64,000 bases of DNA. Origin: DATIYF01 sp035517775 (GTDB taxonomy: Bacteria > Acidobacteriota > Terriglobia > Terriglobales > Acidobacteriaceae). This document shows, piece by piece, positions 7,643-17,858 of this stretch. The first letter of the stretch is position 1. The number at the start of each line of letters is the position of its first letter. Below the pieces are notes generated by a model, which saw only the letters and a list, made by a program, of their open reading frames with translations, made no database searches and was not told the origin of the DNA. Location: NCBI GenBank assembly GCA_035517775.1, contig DATIYF010000024.1, positions 1-64,000 of the forward strand, in the 5' to 3' direction. Made by a program: the position numbers and the translations under genes.

Positions 7643-10600
7643 TTGTCTATCCGCAAACCGCCCAGCGAGCCCAGCCCGCTTTCCATTAGCGCGGCGCCCG
7701 CTTCCGGAGAAGCCGCCGGCCGCATGAGTGCCCCGGAGCGCCGCCAGTTTCCCGGCTCCCGCGCTGCCATCCCGTTTCAAGACCAGGAGAGCGCGCGGGC
7801 GATCATGTCGCGCGTGGTGGCAACTCTGTTTCCTGACCCTGGCGGGGCTGTGCCCGGTCTGCTTGCGGAAGTTCCCGATCCCGATTCGGCGATCAGACTT
7901 CTGGAACGCCTGCTCACGACTTCCCCCGAAATACCCACTTTGCTCAAACAACATCACTCGCTGGGGCATTACGCGCTGGTGGTACTGGGGCACAGCCAAT
8001 ACCTGGGAGAAACCCTGGTCCAGAACCCGGATCTGCTGCATTTGTTCCTGCGCGAGAAGAACCTCGACCGCAGCTTCTCCCGCGAAGAGTTCCATGAGGC
8101 GCTGGCGCGCTTTCGCTCGCGCTCGTTCGAGACCGATGTTTCCCTGCTGCTGGCGCGCTTCAAGCGCCGTGAGTATGTGCGCATCATGCTGCGCGACGTG
8201 CTCAAGCTGGCGCCTCTGGCCGAAACCACGGCGGAGATTTCGGCCCTCTCCGATGTCCTGATCGAAGAAGCTCTGCGCGAGGCCCACAGCCTCTTGCTTC
8301 ACCGCTTCGATCCACCGCAGCACCTGGATGCTCAGGGGCGCCTCACGGACACGCCTTTTGCCATCCTTTCCCTCGGCAAACTGGGAGGAGATGAGCTGAA
8401 CTACAGCTCTGATGTTGACCTGATGTACATTTTCGGCGATGGCGAAGCCCAGGCGCGGGCGGCGATTTCGAACCGCGAATTCTTCATCCGCCTGGCCCAG
8501 CAAGTGACGGATCTTTTGGCCCGCATGACCCGTGAAGGTCCAGTGTTTCGCATTGACCTGCGGCTGCGCCCGCAAGGCAACCAGGGCGAACTCGCGATCG
8601 GCCTGTCCAACGCCCTGGAGTATTACGCCACCGTGGCCCACGACTGGGAGAAGCAGGCGCTGATTAAAGTGCGCTATTCGGCGGGAGACGCGCAGCTGGC
8701 GCGGCAGTTCATTCGGGGTGTGCAGCCGCATGTTTACACCGAGCAGATCAATTTTGCCGCCATCAAGACTGCGCTGGTGACCCGGGAGAAGATACAGACC
8801 CGCCACAAGCGCTCCCTCCTGCATCCCGCAGGCAGCAGCATTGACATTAAGATTGACCACGGCGGCATTCGCGATATCGAATTCTTGGTGCAGTGCCTGC
8901 AGCGGGTTTATGGCGGCGCCGAGCCCTGGCTGCGCTCGGGGGGGACGTTATTCTCTCTGCAGAAGCTGCACGATAAGCGCCACGTCAGCGGCAAGGAATT
9001 TCACGACCTGACCAGCAGCTACGAGTTCCTTCGCCACCTGGAACACCGCCTGCAGTTGCGCCAGGGCCAGCAAACGCACCATCTGCCCATCTCAGCGCAG
9101 GAGATGCGCATTCTGCAGCGCGCCATGGAGGGGTACGTTCCGGGCGAGAGCCGGGTCGCCGACCTGCAAGACCTGGTGCGCCGCCGCATGGAGGCGGTGG
9201 CGCAGATCTACCAGCGGGTGATTTATCAGCAACAGGCGCGCCAACGGCATGAGGCCCCGGATGCGCCTTTCGAATTACACGCCGCGGCGGAGGTGGGAGT
9301 GGCCGACCAATCGAGCCAGAATATGCTCGAGCGCCTGGCCCAGGATTCTCCCGCTCTCTATCGCCTGCACTCCCAGGCGGGCTTGTCTGGTCATGCACGA
9401 AAGAATCTGCTGCGATTTCTCAGCTCGGCCTTCACTTCGTCGGAACGCTATGCGGCAGTGCTGCGGCATTCAGAGGCGCTGACCAACGCATTGGAATTGT
9501 TTGATGCGAGTGAGTATTTGACCGAGATACTGGTTCACCATCCGGAAGAGATTGGCTCGCTCACGCATCTATCGGCAGAGGCCGCAGCCGGCAGCTCGGC
9601 CTATTTATTCGACGCTCCTCTGGGAATTGAGCGCACCGGCAGCGATCCCATCTTCGCCTATCTCGCCGCCACCGGCGCTCCCTACGGAGACAAGCTTTCG
9701 CTTTTGCGGCAGCAGTACCGGCATCGCATTTTCGTGGCCGGCGCCAGGGACATGGTGGAGAAACGGCCGGTGTATGAGTCGTTGGCCGCCGCCACTGCTG
9801 CTGCCGAAGATGCTATCCACGCGGCTTTTGAGATCGCGGGCCGGCCGGAAAATCTGGCGGTCATGGCCCTGGGCCGCCTGGGAAGTTGCGAGTTTGATGT
9901 GCTTTCCGATGCGGACGTGCTGTTTGTATGCGAAGAGAAGCAGGATCAGTTGGCGCTTACCAAGTCGGCAGAGCAGATGATGCACGCGCTCGCCGCCTAC
10001 ACCCGCGACGGGATGGTCTTTCCCGTGGATGCCCGGCTGAGGCCGCGGGGAGCGGAAGGCGAACTGCTGACCACTCCCCGGCAACTCGCCTCCTATTGTG
10101 TGCAGGAGGCCCAGCCCTGGGAGGCGCTGATGTACACCAAGATGCGCTTTCTTGCCGGCTCGAGAGAACTGGGTGCGCGTGCTTCACAGGCAGTGGAAGG
10201 ACTGTTCGGGCGCTTTTCTGCCGCGCCTGACTTCTGCCATGGCGTGCGCGATATGCGCGCCAAGATGGAACTCGCCGATGCGCCCGAAAAGAGCTTCAAG
10301 GTCTATCCCGGAGCGGCCTATGACATTGATTTTCTGACCGGCTATTTGCTGGTAAAACACTGCGTGCCCGACAAGCAAGGCAGCCTGCATGACCGACTCT
10401 GGCGCTGCGCCGAATGCGGCCTGCTCGTCAAGGGCGACGCGGCCACGCTGGACCATGCGGCAGAGTTCCTGCGCACGGTGGAGCATGTTACCCGGCTGGC
10501 GGCCGGCCGCGCCCTGAAGTGGCTGCCTCCCACCGAACATGCCCGCCAGGTCACCGAAAAGCTCAGTGCCAAGGTACTAAAGCAAAAGTTTCCGGAAGGC

Positions 10601-10675
10601 CTGGAGGCGGAGTTGCTGCGAACGTTCGCCGCGGTGCGAGGGATCTTTAATCGAGTTTGTGTGGAAGCCGGCTAG
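7643..10675 (+). CDS. glnE: Bifunctional glutamine synthetase adenylyltransferase/adenylyl-removing enzyme
   Basis: About 1010 residues, slightly longer than the 946 of E. coli. GlnE attaches AMP to, and removes it from, the glutamine synthetase tyrosine. Two nucleotidyltransferase domains are visible. The N-terminal (de-adenylylating) one has KLGGDELNYSSDVDL with Asp257/Asp259 and DLRLRPQGNQGEL. The C-terminal (adenylylating) one has LGRLGSCEFDVLSDADVLF with Asp756/Asp758 and DARLRPRGAEGELLT. In the second domain the usual GG is GS. Connecting helical PII-type regulatory regions are present. The start is uncertain: TTG at 7643 or ATG at 7724. A TATGCT at 7617-7622 may be its -10. Close linkage to glnA with Tyr398 supports a working regulatory pair. 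Confidence 0.93.
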   Translation: MSIRKPPSEPSPLSISAAPASGEAAGRMSAPERRQFPGSRAAIPFQDQESARAIMSRVVATLFPDPGGAVPGLLAEVPDPDSAIRLLERLLTTSPEIPTLLKQHHSLGHYALVVLGHSQYLGETLVQNPDLLHLFLREKNLDRSFSREEFHEALARFRSRSFETDVSLLLARFKRREYVRIMLRDVLKLAPLAETTAEISALSDVLIEEALREAHSLLLHRFDPPQHLDAQGRLTDTPFAILSLGKLGGDELNYSSDVDLMYIFGDGEAQARAAISNREFFIRLAQQVTDLLARMTREGPVFRIDLRLRPQGNQGELAIGLSNALEYYATVAHDWEKQALIKVRYSAGDAQLARQFIRGVQPHVYTEQINFAAIKTALVTREKIQTRHKRSLLHPAGSSIDIKIDHGGIRDIEFLVQCLQRVYGGAEPWLRSGGTLFSLQKLHDKRHVSGKEFHDLTSSYEFLRHLEHRLQLRQGQQTHHLPISAQEMRILQRAMEGYVPGESRVADLQDLVRRRMEAVAQIYQRVIYQQQARQRHEAPDAPFELHAAAEVGVADQSSQNMLERLAQDSPALYRLHSQAGLSGHARKNLLRFLSSAFTSSERYAAVLRHSEALTNALELFDASEYLTEILVHHPEEIGSLTHLSAEAAAGSSAYLFDAPLGIERTGSDPIFAYLAATGAPYGDKLSLLRQQYRHRIFVAGARDMVEKRPVYESLAAATAAAEDAIHAAFEIAGRPENLAVMALGRLGSCEFDVLSDADVLFVCEEKQDQLALTKSAEQMMHALAAYTRDGMVFPVDARLRPRGAEGELLTTPRQLASYCVQEAQPWEALMYTKMRFLAGSRELGARASQAVEGLFGRFSAAPDFCHGVRDMRAKMELADAPEKSFKVYPGAAYDIDFLTGYLLVKHCVPDKQGSLHDRLWRCAECGLLVKGDAATLDHAAEFLRTVEHVTRLAAGRALKWLPPTEHARQVTEKLSAKVLKQKFPEGLEAELLRTFAAVRGIFNRVCVEAG

Positions 10676-10689
10676 GAGTTCCACCTGCA

Positions 10690-10795
10690 TTGGGCAATTG
10701 GCATTTGGTCATTTAAGTCTTTTGCGGCGCTACGCCAGAGCAGTACGGCCAACTGCCAAATGCCTCAAGCTGAAAGCTGAGCGCTGACAGCTCTA
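10690..10795. repeat. Intergenic palindromic repeat, copy 1
   Basis: Outer inverted arms GGCATTTGG (10700-10708) and CCAAATGCC (10756-10764) flank a 47-base centre. They are followed by heptad tandem units AGCTGAA, AGCTGAG, CGCTGAC. The same design recurs at 12973-13140. It lies between the convergent glnE and 10793 genes. Confidence 0.6.
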
Positions 10796-11296
10796 GTGCT
10801 TCGACTTCAAGGCATAGTTTCTGGCGACACCGAAGCCGGTCACGGCGATGTGTCCGATGGAGAGCCAGCGCTCGAGCTTATGGTGGCCGGTGCGATGCAG
10901 CCAGTAGGAAAGGCCGATGGAGGTCGCAGTCCCGGCGGCTTCCAGGGCGGCAAAGCCGGCATCATTGTTTACCACGTCCTGCGCCAAGAGAATTTCTTGC
11001 CGCCCGCGCGCTTGCATATTGCGGGTGGAGGCGTAATCAAGCCCGCGAAAGACTCCGACGCCTGCGAACAGCAGCTTGTTGGTGCGATCCCAGAAAGGAT
11101 GCGGGGGAACTGCCGCGCTACTCGTCACCGGATCCATGGCGAAGGCCCGCGGGTCTTTGGCCGCCGGCGTTGAGGCGCGCGGCGCCTCGGGCAGAGTCGC
11201 CGGTTGTTGTGCTTGCGCGGTGACTGACAGCGCGCCCAGCAAAAGCGACAGAAAGGCGATCATGGCCAACTTGCGCCCCGCTCCCAAGAGAAGCAT
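10793..11296 (-). CDS. Hypothetical exported/membrane protein
   Basis: 167 residues. The N-terminus is hydrophobic (MIAFLSLLLGALSVTAQAQ, a likely signal peptide if translation starts at the second Met, 11263). A Pro/Ala linker follows, then a segment with two weakly hydrophobic helices (LLFAGVGVFRGLDYASTRN and GTATSIGLSYWLHRTGHHKLERWLSIGHIAVTGFGVARNY). His/Arg-rich turns lie between the helices. No family recognised. For the 11296 start there is no ribosome site, but a TAAAAT on the minus strand lies 6 bases upstream, as in several other genes of this window. Confidence 0.65.
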   Translation of the reverse strand: MLLLGAGRKLAMIAFLSLLLGALSVTAQAQQPATLPEAPRASTPAAKDPRAFAMDPVTSSAAVPPHPFWDRTNKLLFAGVGVFRGLDYASTRNMQARGRQEILLAQDVVNNDAGFAALEAAGTATSIGLSYWLHRTGHHKLERWLSIGHIAVTGFGVARNYALKSKH

Positions 11297-11302
11297 GCCA
11301 GC

Positions 11303-11308
11303 ATTTTA
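11303..11308 (-). promoter_or_regulatory. Candidate -10 element (TAAAAT) 6 bases before the 11296 start
   Basis: Read on the minus strand the hexamer is TAAAAT, then six bases, then ATG. No -35 match was found. It fits the leaderless pattern described in the findings. Confidence 0.35.
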
Positions 11309-11525
11309 TTCATGGGGAGGGCTGCTCGGAGTATCCAGTAGGGCGTGGTCGTTGGAGTGGGTTCAGCAAGCAGAGAGGAGCTACCGGAAGGCACGAGAAC
11401 CTGGCGCTCCGTGGCGGGAGCGGCGGCGGCTAAAGGCTGGTTCACAGCACGTAAACAGCTTCTGATTTTTGCTTCCTTGATACCTTCGGGCGGCTCGGCG
11501 GCGTCCAGCCGGAGCAGCGACCCGC

Positions 11526-11531
11526 TATAAT
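11526..11531 (+). promoter_or_regulatory. Candidate -10 element (TATAAT) of icd
   Basis: A perfect consensus -10 hexamer 34 bases upstream of the icd ATG. No convincing -35 hexamer is present at 16-18 bases. The predicted leader contains the icd ribosome site GAGGGAG. Confidence 0.4.
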
Positions 11532-11565
11532 GATGGGTTTCATTCACAGGTACGAGGGAGTCTGA

Positions 11566-12972
<1,407 letters not shown>

Positions 12973-13140
12973 GCAGTCAGCACTTAGCCGTCAGAATTCA
13001 GTGAACAGCATTTAGCAGTTGGCAATTAGCATTTGGCCGTTCAGTGCTTTCTCACCTCGAGCAAGAGCCCGTGTGGCCAGGTGCCAAGTGCTAAATGCCA
13101 AATGCGCCGGCTGACTGCTGAGTGCTGAGTGCCAAGAGAG
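12973..13140. repeat. Intergenic palindromic repeat, copy 2
   Basis: Arms GCATTTGGC (13029-13037) and GCCAAATGC (13097-13105) flank a 59-base centre. Heptad units CTGACTG, CTGAGTG, CTGAGTG follow at about 13111-13131. The architecture is the same as at 10690-10795, but the centre differs. It fills the icd-mdh spacer. Confidence 0.6.
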
Positions 13141-13146
13141 GATCCC

Positions 13147-14073
13147 ATGCGCAAAAAAGTCTCTATCGTCGGTTCCGGGAACGTCGGGGCGACGGCCGCC
13201 CACTGGATTGCCAGCAAAGAGCTCGCCGACGTCGTCCTTATAGACATTATTGAGGGCGTGCCACAAGGCAAGGGTCTCGACCTGCTCGAAGCCATGCCGA
13301 TAGAGAAGCGCGATTCGCACATTGTGGGCACGAATGATTATGCCGATACCGCCGGCTCGGACATTGTCGTGATCACTGCCGGTATTCCCCGCAAGCCCGG
13401 CATGAGCCGCGACGATCTACTCAACACCAACCACAAGATCATGAAAGATGTGGTCAGCAAGACCATTGAGCACTCGCCCAACTGCATTCTGATTATCGTA
13501 TCGAACCCGCTCGATGCCATGGCGCAGGCGGCCTACAAAATGTCAGGCTTTGCCCGCGAGCGGGTCATCGGCATGGCCGGGGTGCTGGATTCAGCCCGCT
13601 TCCGAGCTTTTATTGCGGACGAGTTGAAGGTCAGCGTGGAGAACGTGACCGCCTTCGTGCTTGGGGGTCACGGCGACACTATGGTTCCGCTGGCGCGCTA
13701 CTCGACCGTGGCCGGCATTCCCATCACTGAGCTGATGGATGGGGCGACCATCGAGCGGCTGGTGCAGCGCACGCGCGACGGCGGGGCTGAGATCGTGAAG
13801 TACCTCAAGACCGGCAGCGCCTACTATGCGCCCTCCGCCGCCGTAACCGAGATGGTCGAGGCGATTCTGAAAGACAAGAAGAAGATTTTGCCCTGCGCGG
13901 TTTATCTGGAAGGCGAGTACGGAATCAAGGGACTCTACGTCGGGGTTCCGGCGAAGCTGGGGGCAAAGGGAGTCGAGCAGGTGATTCAGATCAAGCTGAC
14001 GCCGGAGGAAAAAGCCGCTTTGGAGAAAAGCGCCGCCGCAGTGAAGGAGCTGGTGGGCGTGATTGGGGTGTAG
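13147..14073 (+). CDS. mdh: Malate dehydrogenase, LDH-like type
   Basis: 308 residues. It interconverts malate and oxaloacetate with NAD in the TCA cycle. The Rossmann signature KVSIVGSGNVGAT, the substrate-binding arginines in AGIPRKPGMSRDDLL, and the catalytic pair (Asp in DSARFRAFIA and His in GGHGDTMVPL) are present. The 308-residue length and the GSGNVG motif fit the tetrameric, lactate-dehydrogenase-like MDH clade of many non-proteobacterial groups. The ATG at 13147 has GAGAGG upstream. A GTG at 13129 inside the repeat is less likely. It forms a TCA pair with icd. Confidence 0.96.
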   Translation: MRKKVSIVGSGNVGATAAHWIASKELADVVLIDIIEGVPQGKGLDLLEAMPIEKRDSHIVGTNDYADTAGSDIVVITAGIPRKPGMSRDDLLNTNHKIMKDVVSKTIEHSPNCILIIVSNPLDAMAQAAYKMSGFARERVIGMAGVLDSARFRAFIADELKVSVENVTAFVLGGHGDTMVPLARYSTVAGIPITELMDGATIERLVQRTRDGGAEIVKYLKTGSAYYAPSAAVTEMVEAILKDKKKILPCAVYLEGEYGIKGLYVGVPAKLGAKGVEQVIQIKLTPEEKAALEKSAAAVKELVGVIGV

Positions 14074-14096
14074 CGGTATTTCAGGCCTGGTGGAAG

Positions 14097-14151
14097 CGCC
14101 GGGCTTCAGCCCGGCGACAACCCGAAGCGAAACGAGCGCGGCTTCAGCCGC
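14097..14151. repeat. Two tandem TTCA-loop hairpins after mdh
   Basis: An 8-bp GC stem with a TTCA loop (arms 14097-14104 and 14109-14116) and a 5-bp stem with the same loop (arms 14138-14142 and 14147-14151). They share the core GGCTTCAGCC. There is no T tract, so they are either weak terminator/processing structures for mdh or copies of a short hairpin repeat. Confidence 0.5.
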
Positions 14152-14186
14152 TGAACGCGCTGCAGGCTACGATAGACTGAATGCAT

Positions 14187-14263
14187 GGCCCCGTAGCTCA
14201 GATGGATAGAGCAGCGGTTTCCTAAACCGTTGGTCGGCAGTTCGACTCTGCCCGGGGCCTCCA
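14187..14263 (+). tRNA. tRNA-Arg (anticodon CCT)
   Basis: 77 bases with a full cloverleaf. The 7-bp acceptor stem is GGCCCCG/CGGGGCC. There is a D-arm with GCTC...GAGC, and the anticodon stem GCGGT/ACCGT with loop TTCCTAA gives anticodon CCT at 14221-14223. The T-arm is GGCAG-TTCGACT-CTGCC. The discriminator T and an encoded CCA follow (14261-14263). It decodes AGG. No variable-arm extension. No integrase or repeated 3' end is nearby. Confidence 0.96.
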
Positions 14264-14290
14264 GAAATCCTGTGGGTAGCGCGGAGGGGG

Positions 14291-15331
14291 CTATTTTCCA
14301 CCCGCCAGCTGGCGCTCGGCCGGGGTCATCTGCATCCACAGAACCTTCAAGTCGCTTTCAATGCGGGTATTGTCGGGATCGTGGCTCAAGGCCCGCGCGT
14401 ACCAGTGATAGGCGGTGGGCAAGTCATGCGGCGCGCAGTGACCGCTGGCGTACATGGTGCCGAGCAGGCTCTCGGCGGTAGAGCTGTGTGCTGCCGCCGC
14501 CAGCAGGCTTTTCTGGGCGCGGGCGCAGTCCTGCGGGGCGCCATTGCCGTACAGATATTTCTCACCCTCCAAAAGCAGCTGAGTCTCGGCATCCGCGGCC
14601 TCGGATGCCGGCTGGGCGGCAGCCTGCGTCCGGGCCACATCCAACAGAGCGGGCTTCGGCGGCTCGGCTTTGACTGCGGCCTCTTTAGACGGAGACGGCT
14701 TCCGCAGCTTCGCCTGATCTTGTTTTGCTATGGATGAGGGAGCCGAAGCTTCGGGCGATGCCGGCGTAGCTGCTGGCTTCTCCGCCACGGTCGCGGGTTT
14801 TTCGGAGGGCTTGGGAACTTCGGATGCGGCGGGTGTGGGGCTCTGGGCCGTAGCCGGCGCTTCTGCCGGGGTTGACGGCGCCTCTATGGCTGCAGCCGGC
14901 TTAGGACTCTGCATCCCCTGGATTTGAGCCGCCTGCTGTGTGGACGGCGCCCAGGGATAGCCCTCATGCCGCCATTTCCAGACGATAAGCAGGGCAGCCG
15001 CTGCCAGTACGACCAGGGCCAGGTGCATGCGCGCCGAATGCGGCTGTTTGATCTCTTCCAGCAGATAATCGGCATCCGGCCTGGGTGAGCCCGCACCGGA
15101 TGAACTCAGCGGCTCCTCCTCCAAACCGAGCAGAGAAACACGGTTCACGGCGAGCGGCGGCGCTGGAGCGTTCGGCCGGGGGCCTTCCTGGCGAGGAACG
15201 GCGGGCAAGTGCGAAGGCTCAGCCTTTGCCTCGGCGCGTGGCAGCGGAAGCCCGCACATGCCACAAAAGCGGTACTGCGAGCTGTTTTCCTGCCCACACC
15301 CGGAACAGCGCACCACTGCCAATGACTGCAT
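14291..15331 (-). CDS. Zinc-ribbon, single-pass membrane protein with Sel1-like repeats
   Basis: 346 residues from the ATG at 15331. Domains in order: an N-terminal zinc ribbon (CSGCGQEN...FCGMCG), a proline-rich cytoplasmic stretch, one transmembrane helix (MHLALVVLAAAALLIVWKW, about residue 103), a long Ala/Pro/Lys-rich linker of about 100 residues, and C-terminal Sel1/TPR-like repeats (GEKYLYGNGAPQDCARAQKSL, TMYASGHCAPHDLPTAYHWY). The layout suggests a cytoplasmic metal-binding head linked to an extracytoplasmic protein-interaction domain. The partner is unknown. A codon 8 positions upstream gives another possible start (15355). GATACT lies 6 bases upstream of 15331. Confidence 0.8.
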   Translation of the reverse strand: MQSLAVVRCSGCGQENSSQYRFCGMCGLPLPRAEAKAEPSHLPAVPRQEGPRPNAPAPPLAVNRVSLLGLEEEPLSSSGAGSPRPDADYLLEEIKQPHSARMHLALVVLAAAALLIVWKWRHEGYPWAPSTQQAAQIQGMQSPKPAAAIEAPSTPAEAPATAQSPTPAASEVPKPSEKPATVAEKPAATPASPEASAPSSIAKQDQAKLRKPSPSKEAAVKAEPPKPALLDVARTQAAAQPASEAADAETQLLLEGEKYLYGNGAPQDCARAQKSLLAAAAHSSTAESLLGTMYASGHCAPHDLPTAYHWYARALSHDPDNTRIESDLKVLWMQMTPAERQLAGGK

Positions 15332-15337
15332 CGGACA

Positions 15338-15343
15338 AGTATC
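15338..15343 (-). promoter_or_regulatory. Candidate -10 element (GATACT) 6 bases before the 15331 start
   Basis: On the minus strand: TTACGG, 17 bases, GATACT, 6 bases, ATG. The -35 match is poor. It fits the recurrent near-start -10 layout. Confidence 0.3.
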
Positions 15344-15418
15344 CGCCACCGCCACCGCATCCGTAAGGTTACTCTAGGGTAGGTACCCGGAAGGTTTAGG
15401 TCTTGTGGTCTATCGGTC

Positions 15419-16723
15419 CTACATCAGGGCATACAGATTGCCATCGGTGCTGCCAACGTAGATCACGCCATCGGCGATCACGGGCGAGGAAAGGATCGCG
15501 CCCAGGGTCAGCATCTTGTGCATGCCAATCACCATGTTGTCGTAGAAATTTTCGGTAAACGCGGCCGGGTAGTTTGGCGTGCCGTCGGACTTAACCAGAG
15601 TGGGGGCATTTTGCCGTGAGGCTTCGGTCTGAAACTCCCAGGCCAGCTTCTGGGCTGTGAGATCAATTGCCAGCAGCTTGCCCAGGTGGTTGCCAATGTA
15701 GAGCATGTTTCCGGCGATGGCGGGCGAAGAAAACATCAGCCACTTGAATTTCAGGGAAAACACGGGCGCGCCGGTGGCGGCATCAAGGGCATAGAACATC
15801 GAGGAATCCGAAGTCCCGAAGTACACTTTGCCGTCCTTCACCGCCGGCGAGCCGATCACCCATGAGCCCTTGTTGTTGAAAGCCCATTTCTTCGCGCCGG
15901 TTTTTGCGTCGAGGGCGTACAGGTTGGAGTCGCGGCAGCCGAAGTAGACCACACCATCGGCCACGGCGGCCGAAGATTGAATGCCCACCTGGTTATAAAT
16001 CTCGTGGTCTTCGCCGGTCTTGAAGCGCCACTTTTCCATTCCGCTGGCTGCATCGAGCGCATAGAAGTAGCTGTCCCAGCTGCCGATGAACAGCACGCCA
16101 TCGGCAATAGCGGGTGAAGCATGCACCACGTCGGCGGTATGGAACTTCCATTTCAGTTGGCCGGAGCCTGCGTCCAGGGCGTACACGTTGCCGTCGCCGC
16201 TGCCGAAATACACGGCGTCGTTCCACACTACTGGTGAAGAAAGATAAAGGTCGAAAGGATCGGGCATGCTTTCGGCCGCAGGCTCAATCCCGTGGAGATG
16301 CTTGCCGGCAAAACGCCTCTCTCCCGCGGTTTGAAACTTCCACTTCAGCTTGCCGTCAGCCGCGTTGAGCGCGTAAAAGTTGCTGTCGTAGCTCTCGAAG
16401 TACACCACGCCTTCCGCCACCGCCGGAGAAGAAGTGACCCGCACTTTAGTCGGGAATTTCCAGCGCTGCGCCCCGGTCGCAAGATCCACGGCGTAAAGAT
16501 TTCCGTCGGTGCTGCCTACATAAGCGGCGCCATCGGAAATGGCCGGAGAAGAAATCACCTGCCCCTGGGTGTGAAACTGCCACTTGACCTGGTGAAAAGC
16601 CGGAACCGGCGCGGACTCATACACGCCGCTGTGCTTTGGGTTGCCGCGAAACATGGGAATGTTCTGGGCCAGCATCGGCAGGCTTAGCGAAAGAGCCATC
16701 GCGGCAGCGCAAGCGCGTCTCAT
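15419..16723 (-). CDS. Secreted PQQ-like beta-propeller repeat protein
   Basis: 434 residues. A signal peptide (MRRACAAAMALSLSLPMLAQ) is followed by about seven propeller blades, each with the recurring pattern SSPAVADGVVYFGS.DGNLYALDA.TG..KWKF. The repeats resemble PQQ-dependent dehydrogenase and BamB blades. The catalytic residues of quinoprotein dehydrogenases cannot be traced, so a binding or scaffold role in the periplasm is more likely than catalysis. The first repeat starts directly after the signal peptide and the last ends at the C-terminus, so the propeller appears complete. An upstream ATG at 16759 would add 12 residues before the signal peptide and is less likely. Confidence 0.85.
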   Translation of the reverse strand: MRRACAAAMALSLSLPMLAQNIPMFRGNPKHSGVYESAPVPAFHQVKWQFHTQGQVISSPAISDGAAYVGSTDGNLYAVDLATGAQRWKFPTKVRVTSSPAVAEGVVYFESYDSNFYALNAADGKLKWKFQTAGERRFAGKHLHGIEPAAESMPDPFDLYLSSPVVWNDAVYFGSGDGNVYALDAGSGQLKWKFHTADVVHASPAIADGVLFIGSWDSYFYALDAASGMEKWRFKTGEDHEIYNQVGIQSSAAVADGVVYFGCRDSNLYALDAKTGAKKWAFNNKGSWVIGSPAVKDGKVYFGTSDSSMFYALDAATGAPVFSLKFKWLMFSSPAIAGNMLYIGNHLGKLLAIDLTAQKLAWEFQTEASRQNAPTLVKSDGTPNYPAAFTENFYDNMVIGMHKMLTLGAILSSPVIADGVIYVGSTDGNLYALM

Positions 16724-16851
16724 GGGTGCCTTAGACGGATTGGCGTGGTGAAAAGTCATCAAGGTTGACAGTGCGCGGATGTAGAGCTGCCGATTGCGCC
16801 AGCCGGGACCGCGATCGGTGCATCCAAGGGTTGAGCGCAAGGAGGCCTGGC

Positions 16852-17304
16852 ATGGATATTGAAATCGCAAAACAATTGCTGGATGAGTTGCTTCCCACCC
16901 TGGAAGCAATGGAGGCGCAGAGCGCGGCCGTGCTGCAATTCCTGAAAGAGAAAAAGGGCGGTGAAAAGCAGATCGCGCCGTATCTCGAGCGGGCGGAAAA
17001 TGCAAGCTCGGTGCGATGGAGGGCGATCCGGGTGAGAACCATGAGCCTGCTGTCCTCCGCGCTCAAAGAAGGCGGGGACTCGGGGGAAAAGAAACCCGTG
17101 GCTGAGAACCAGGCGCCCAAGCCGGAGGCAAAGGACGGGAGCGAAGGCGAGAAAGGACGGCCACCCGGCGCCAAGCCCGGCAGCGAAAAGGCGGCCAAAT
17201 CCGAACCTGCCGCCGAACCAGCAAGCCCCAAAGAAGCAAGCACAGGTGAAACAAGGCCAAAACGGCAGGCGCAGCCGGAGGCGGAGAAAACGGGCGCAGG
17301 CTGA
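16852..17304 (+). CDS. Hypothetical protein with charged disordered tail
   Basis: 150 residues. GGAGG at 16841-16845 sets the ATG at 16852. Residues 1-70 are helical (MDIEIAKQLLDELLPTLEAM, QFLKEKKGGEKQIAPYLERA). From about residue 75 the chain is a Lys/Glu/Pro/Ala-rich low-complexity tail. No membrane segment or known motif. It is divergent from the propeller gene. Function unknown. Confidence 0.6.
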   Translation: MDIEIAKQLLDELLPTLEAMEAQSAAVLQFLKEKKGGEKQIAPYLERAENASSVRWRAIRVRTMSLLSSALKEGGDSGEKKPVAENQAPKPEAKDGSEGEKGRPPGAKPGSEKAAKSEPAAEPASPKEASTGETRPKRQAQPEAEKTGAG

Positions 17305-17381
17305 TTCGCGGCGCTGATTGGCGCCAACCCAACTGCCCTTCGGGGAGGTTATACTTCTTCACGCTCAGGGAGCGGGCCGGC

Positions 17382-17717
17382 ATGATGCGACCGTCAGGCA
17401 GCGTGGAAGTTCTGCATCACCGCGGCAATTGTCTGGTGCGGCGGCAAAAGCTCGCTCCGGGAGAGGCCTCGCCCTGGCATCGTGATCCCTATCATCGCGT
17501 GACCGTCGTCCTGAGCGGAGATCTTTTGAACATCGAGTTCCGCGACGGGGCCGAGACTTTGCCCTGGAAAGTGACGCCCGGCGAGGTAGATTGGTCGGAG
17601 CCAAGCGACCGCATCCATCGCGCCGTGAACGTCGGTCAAGTAGTGTTTGAAGAGGTGGTCACTTTTTTTCTGGACCGGCCGGAGGCAGTGCCCCAGCCGG
17701 AGGAACCATTCGAGTAA
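17382..17717 (+). CDS. Small cupin-domain protein
   Basis: 111 residues forming one cupin barrel. Motif 1 is recognisable as GEASPWHRDPYHRVTVVLSGD, with two histidines and an aspartate in metal-ligand positions. Motif 2 (PGEVDWSEPSDRIHRAVNVG) supplies a further histidine. Such stand-alone cupins are metal-dependent enzymes or ligand sensors, and the reaction cannot be inferred. The ATG-ATG start has a GGGAG about 9 bases upstream. A TATACT at 17350-17355 is a possible -10. Confidence 0.78.
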   Translation: MMRPSGSVEVLHHRGNCLVRRQKLAPGEASPWHRDPYHRVTVVLSGDLLNIEFRDGAETLPWKVTPGEVDWSEPSDRIHRAVNVGQVVFEEVVTFFLDRPEAVPQPEEPFE

Positions 17718-17858
17718 CTCTCGGGCAGCGGGGCCAACGCTGAGAAAAAAATCGAACTCGCCGATGACTACCAGCACACCAAAGTAACGGCGTAATCAGG
17801 CAAGAACCCGATCCCTTCTATCCCTGCGGCACGATAACCTGTTGGCCTACTCCTCAAT

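Noticed and set aside
7616..8860. 414-codon minus-strand frame opposite glnE
   Set aside because: Antisense to a conserved enzyme, with no motif. It reflects codon bias on the sense strand.
14187..14263. tRNA-Arg as an integration (att) site
   Set aside because: No integrase, no repeated 3' end and no change in gene character on either side.
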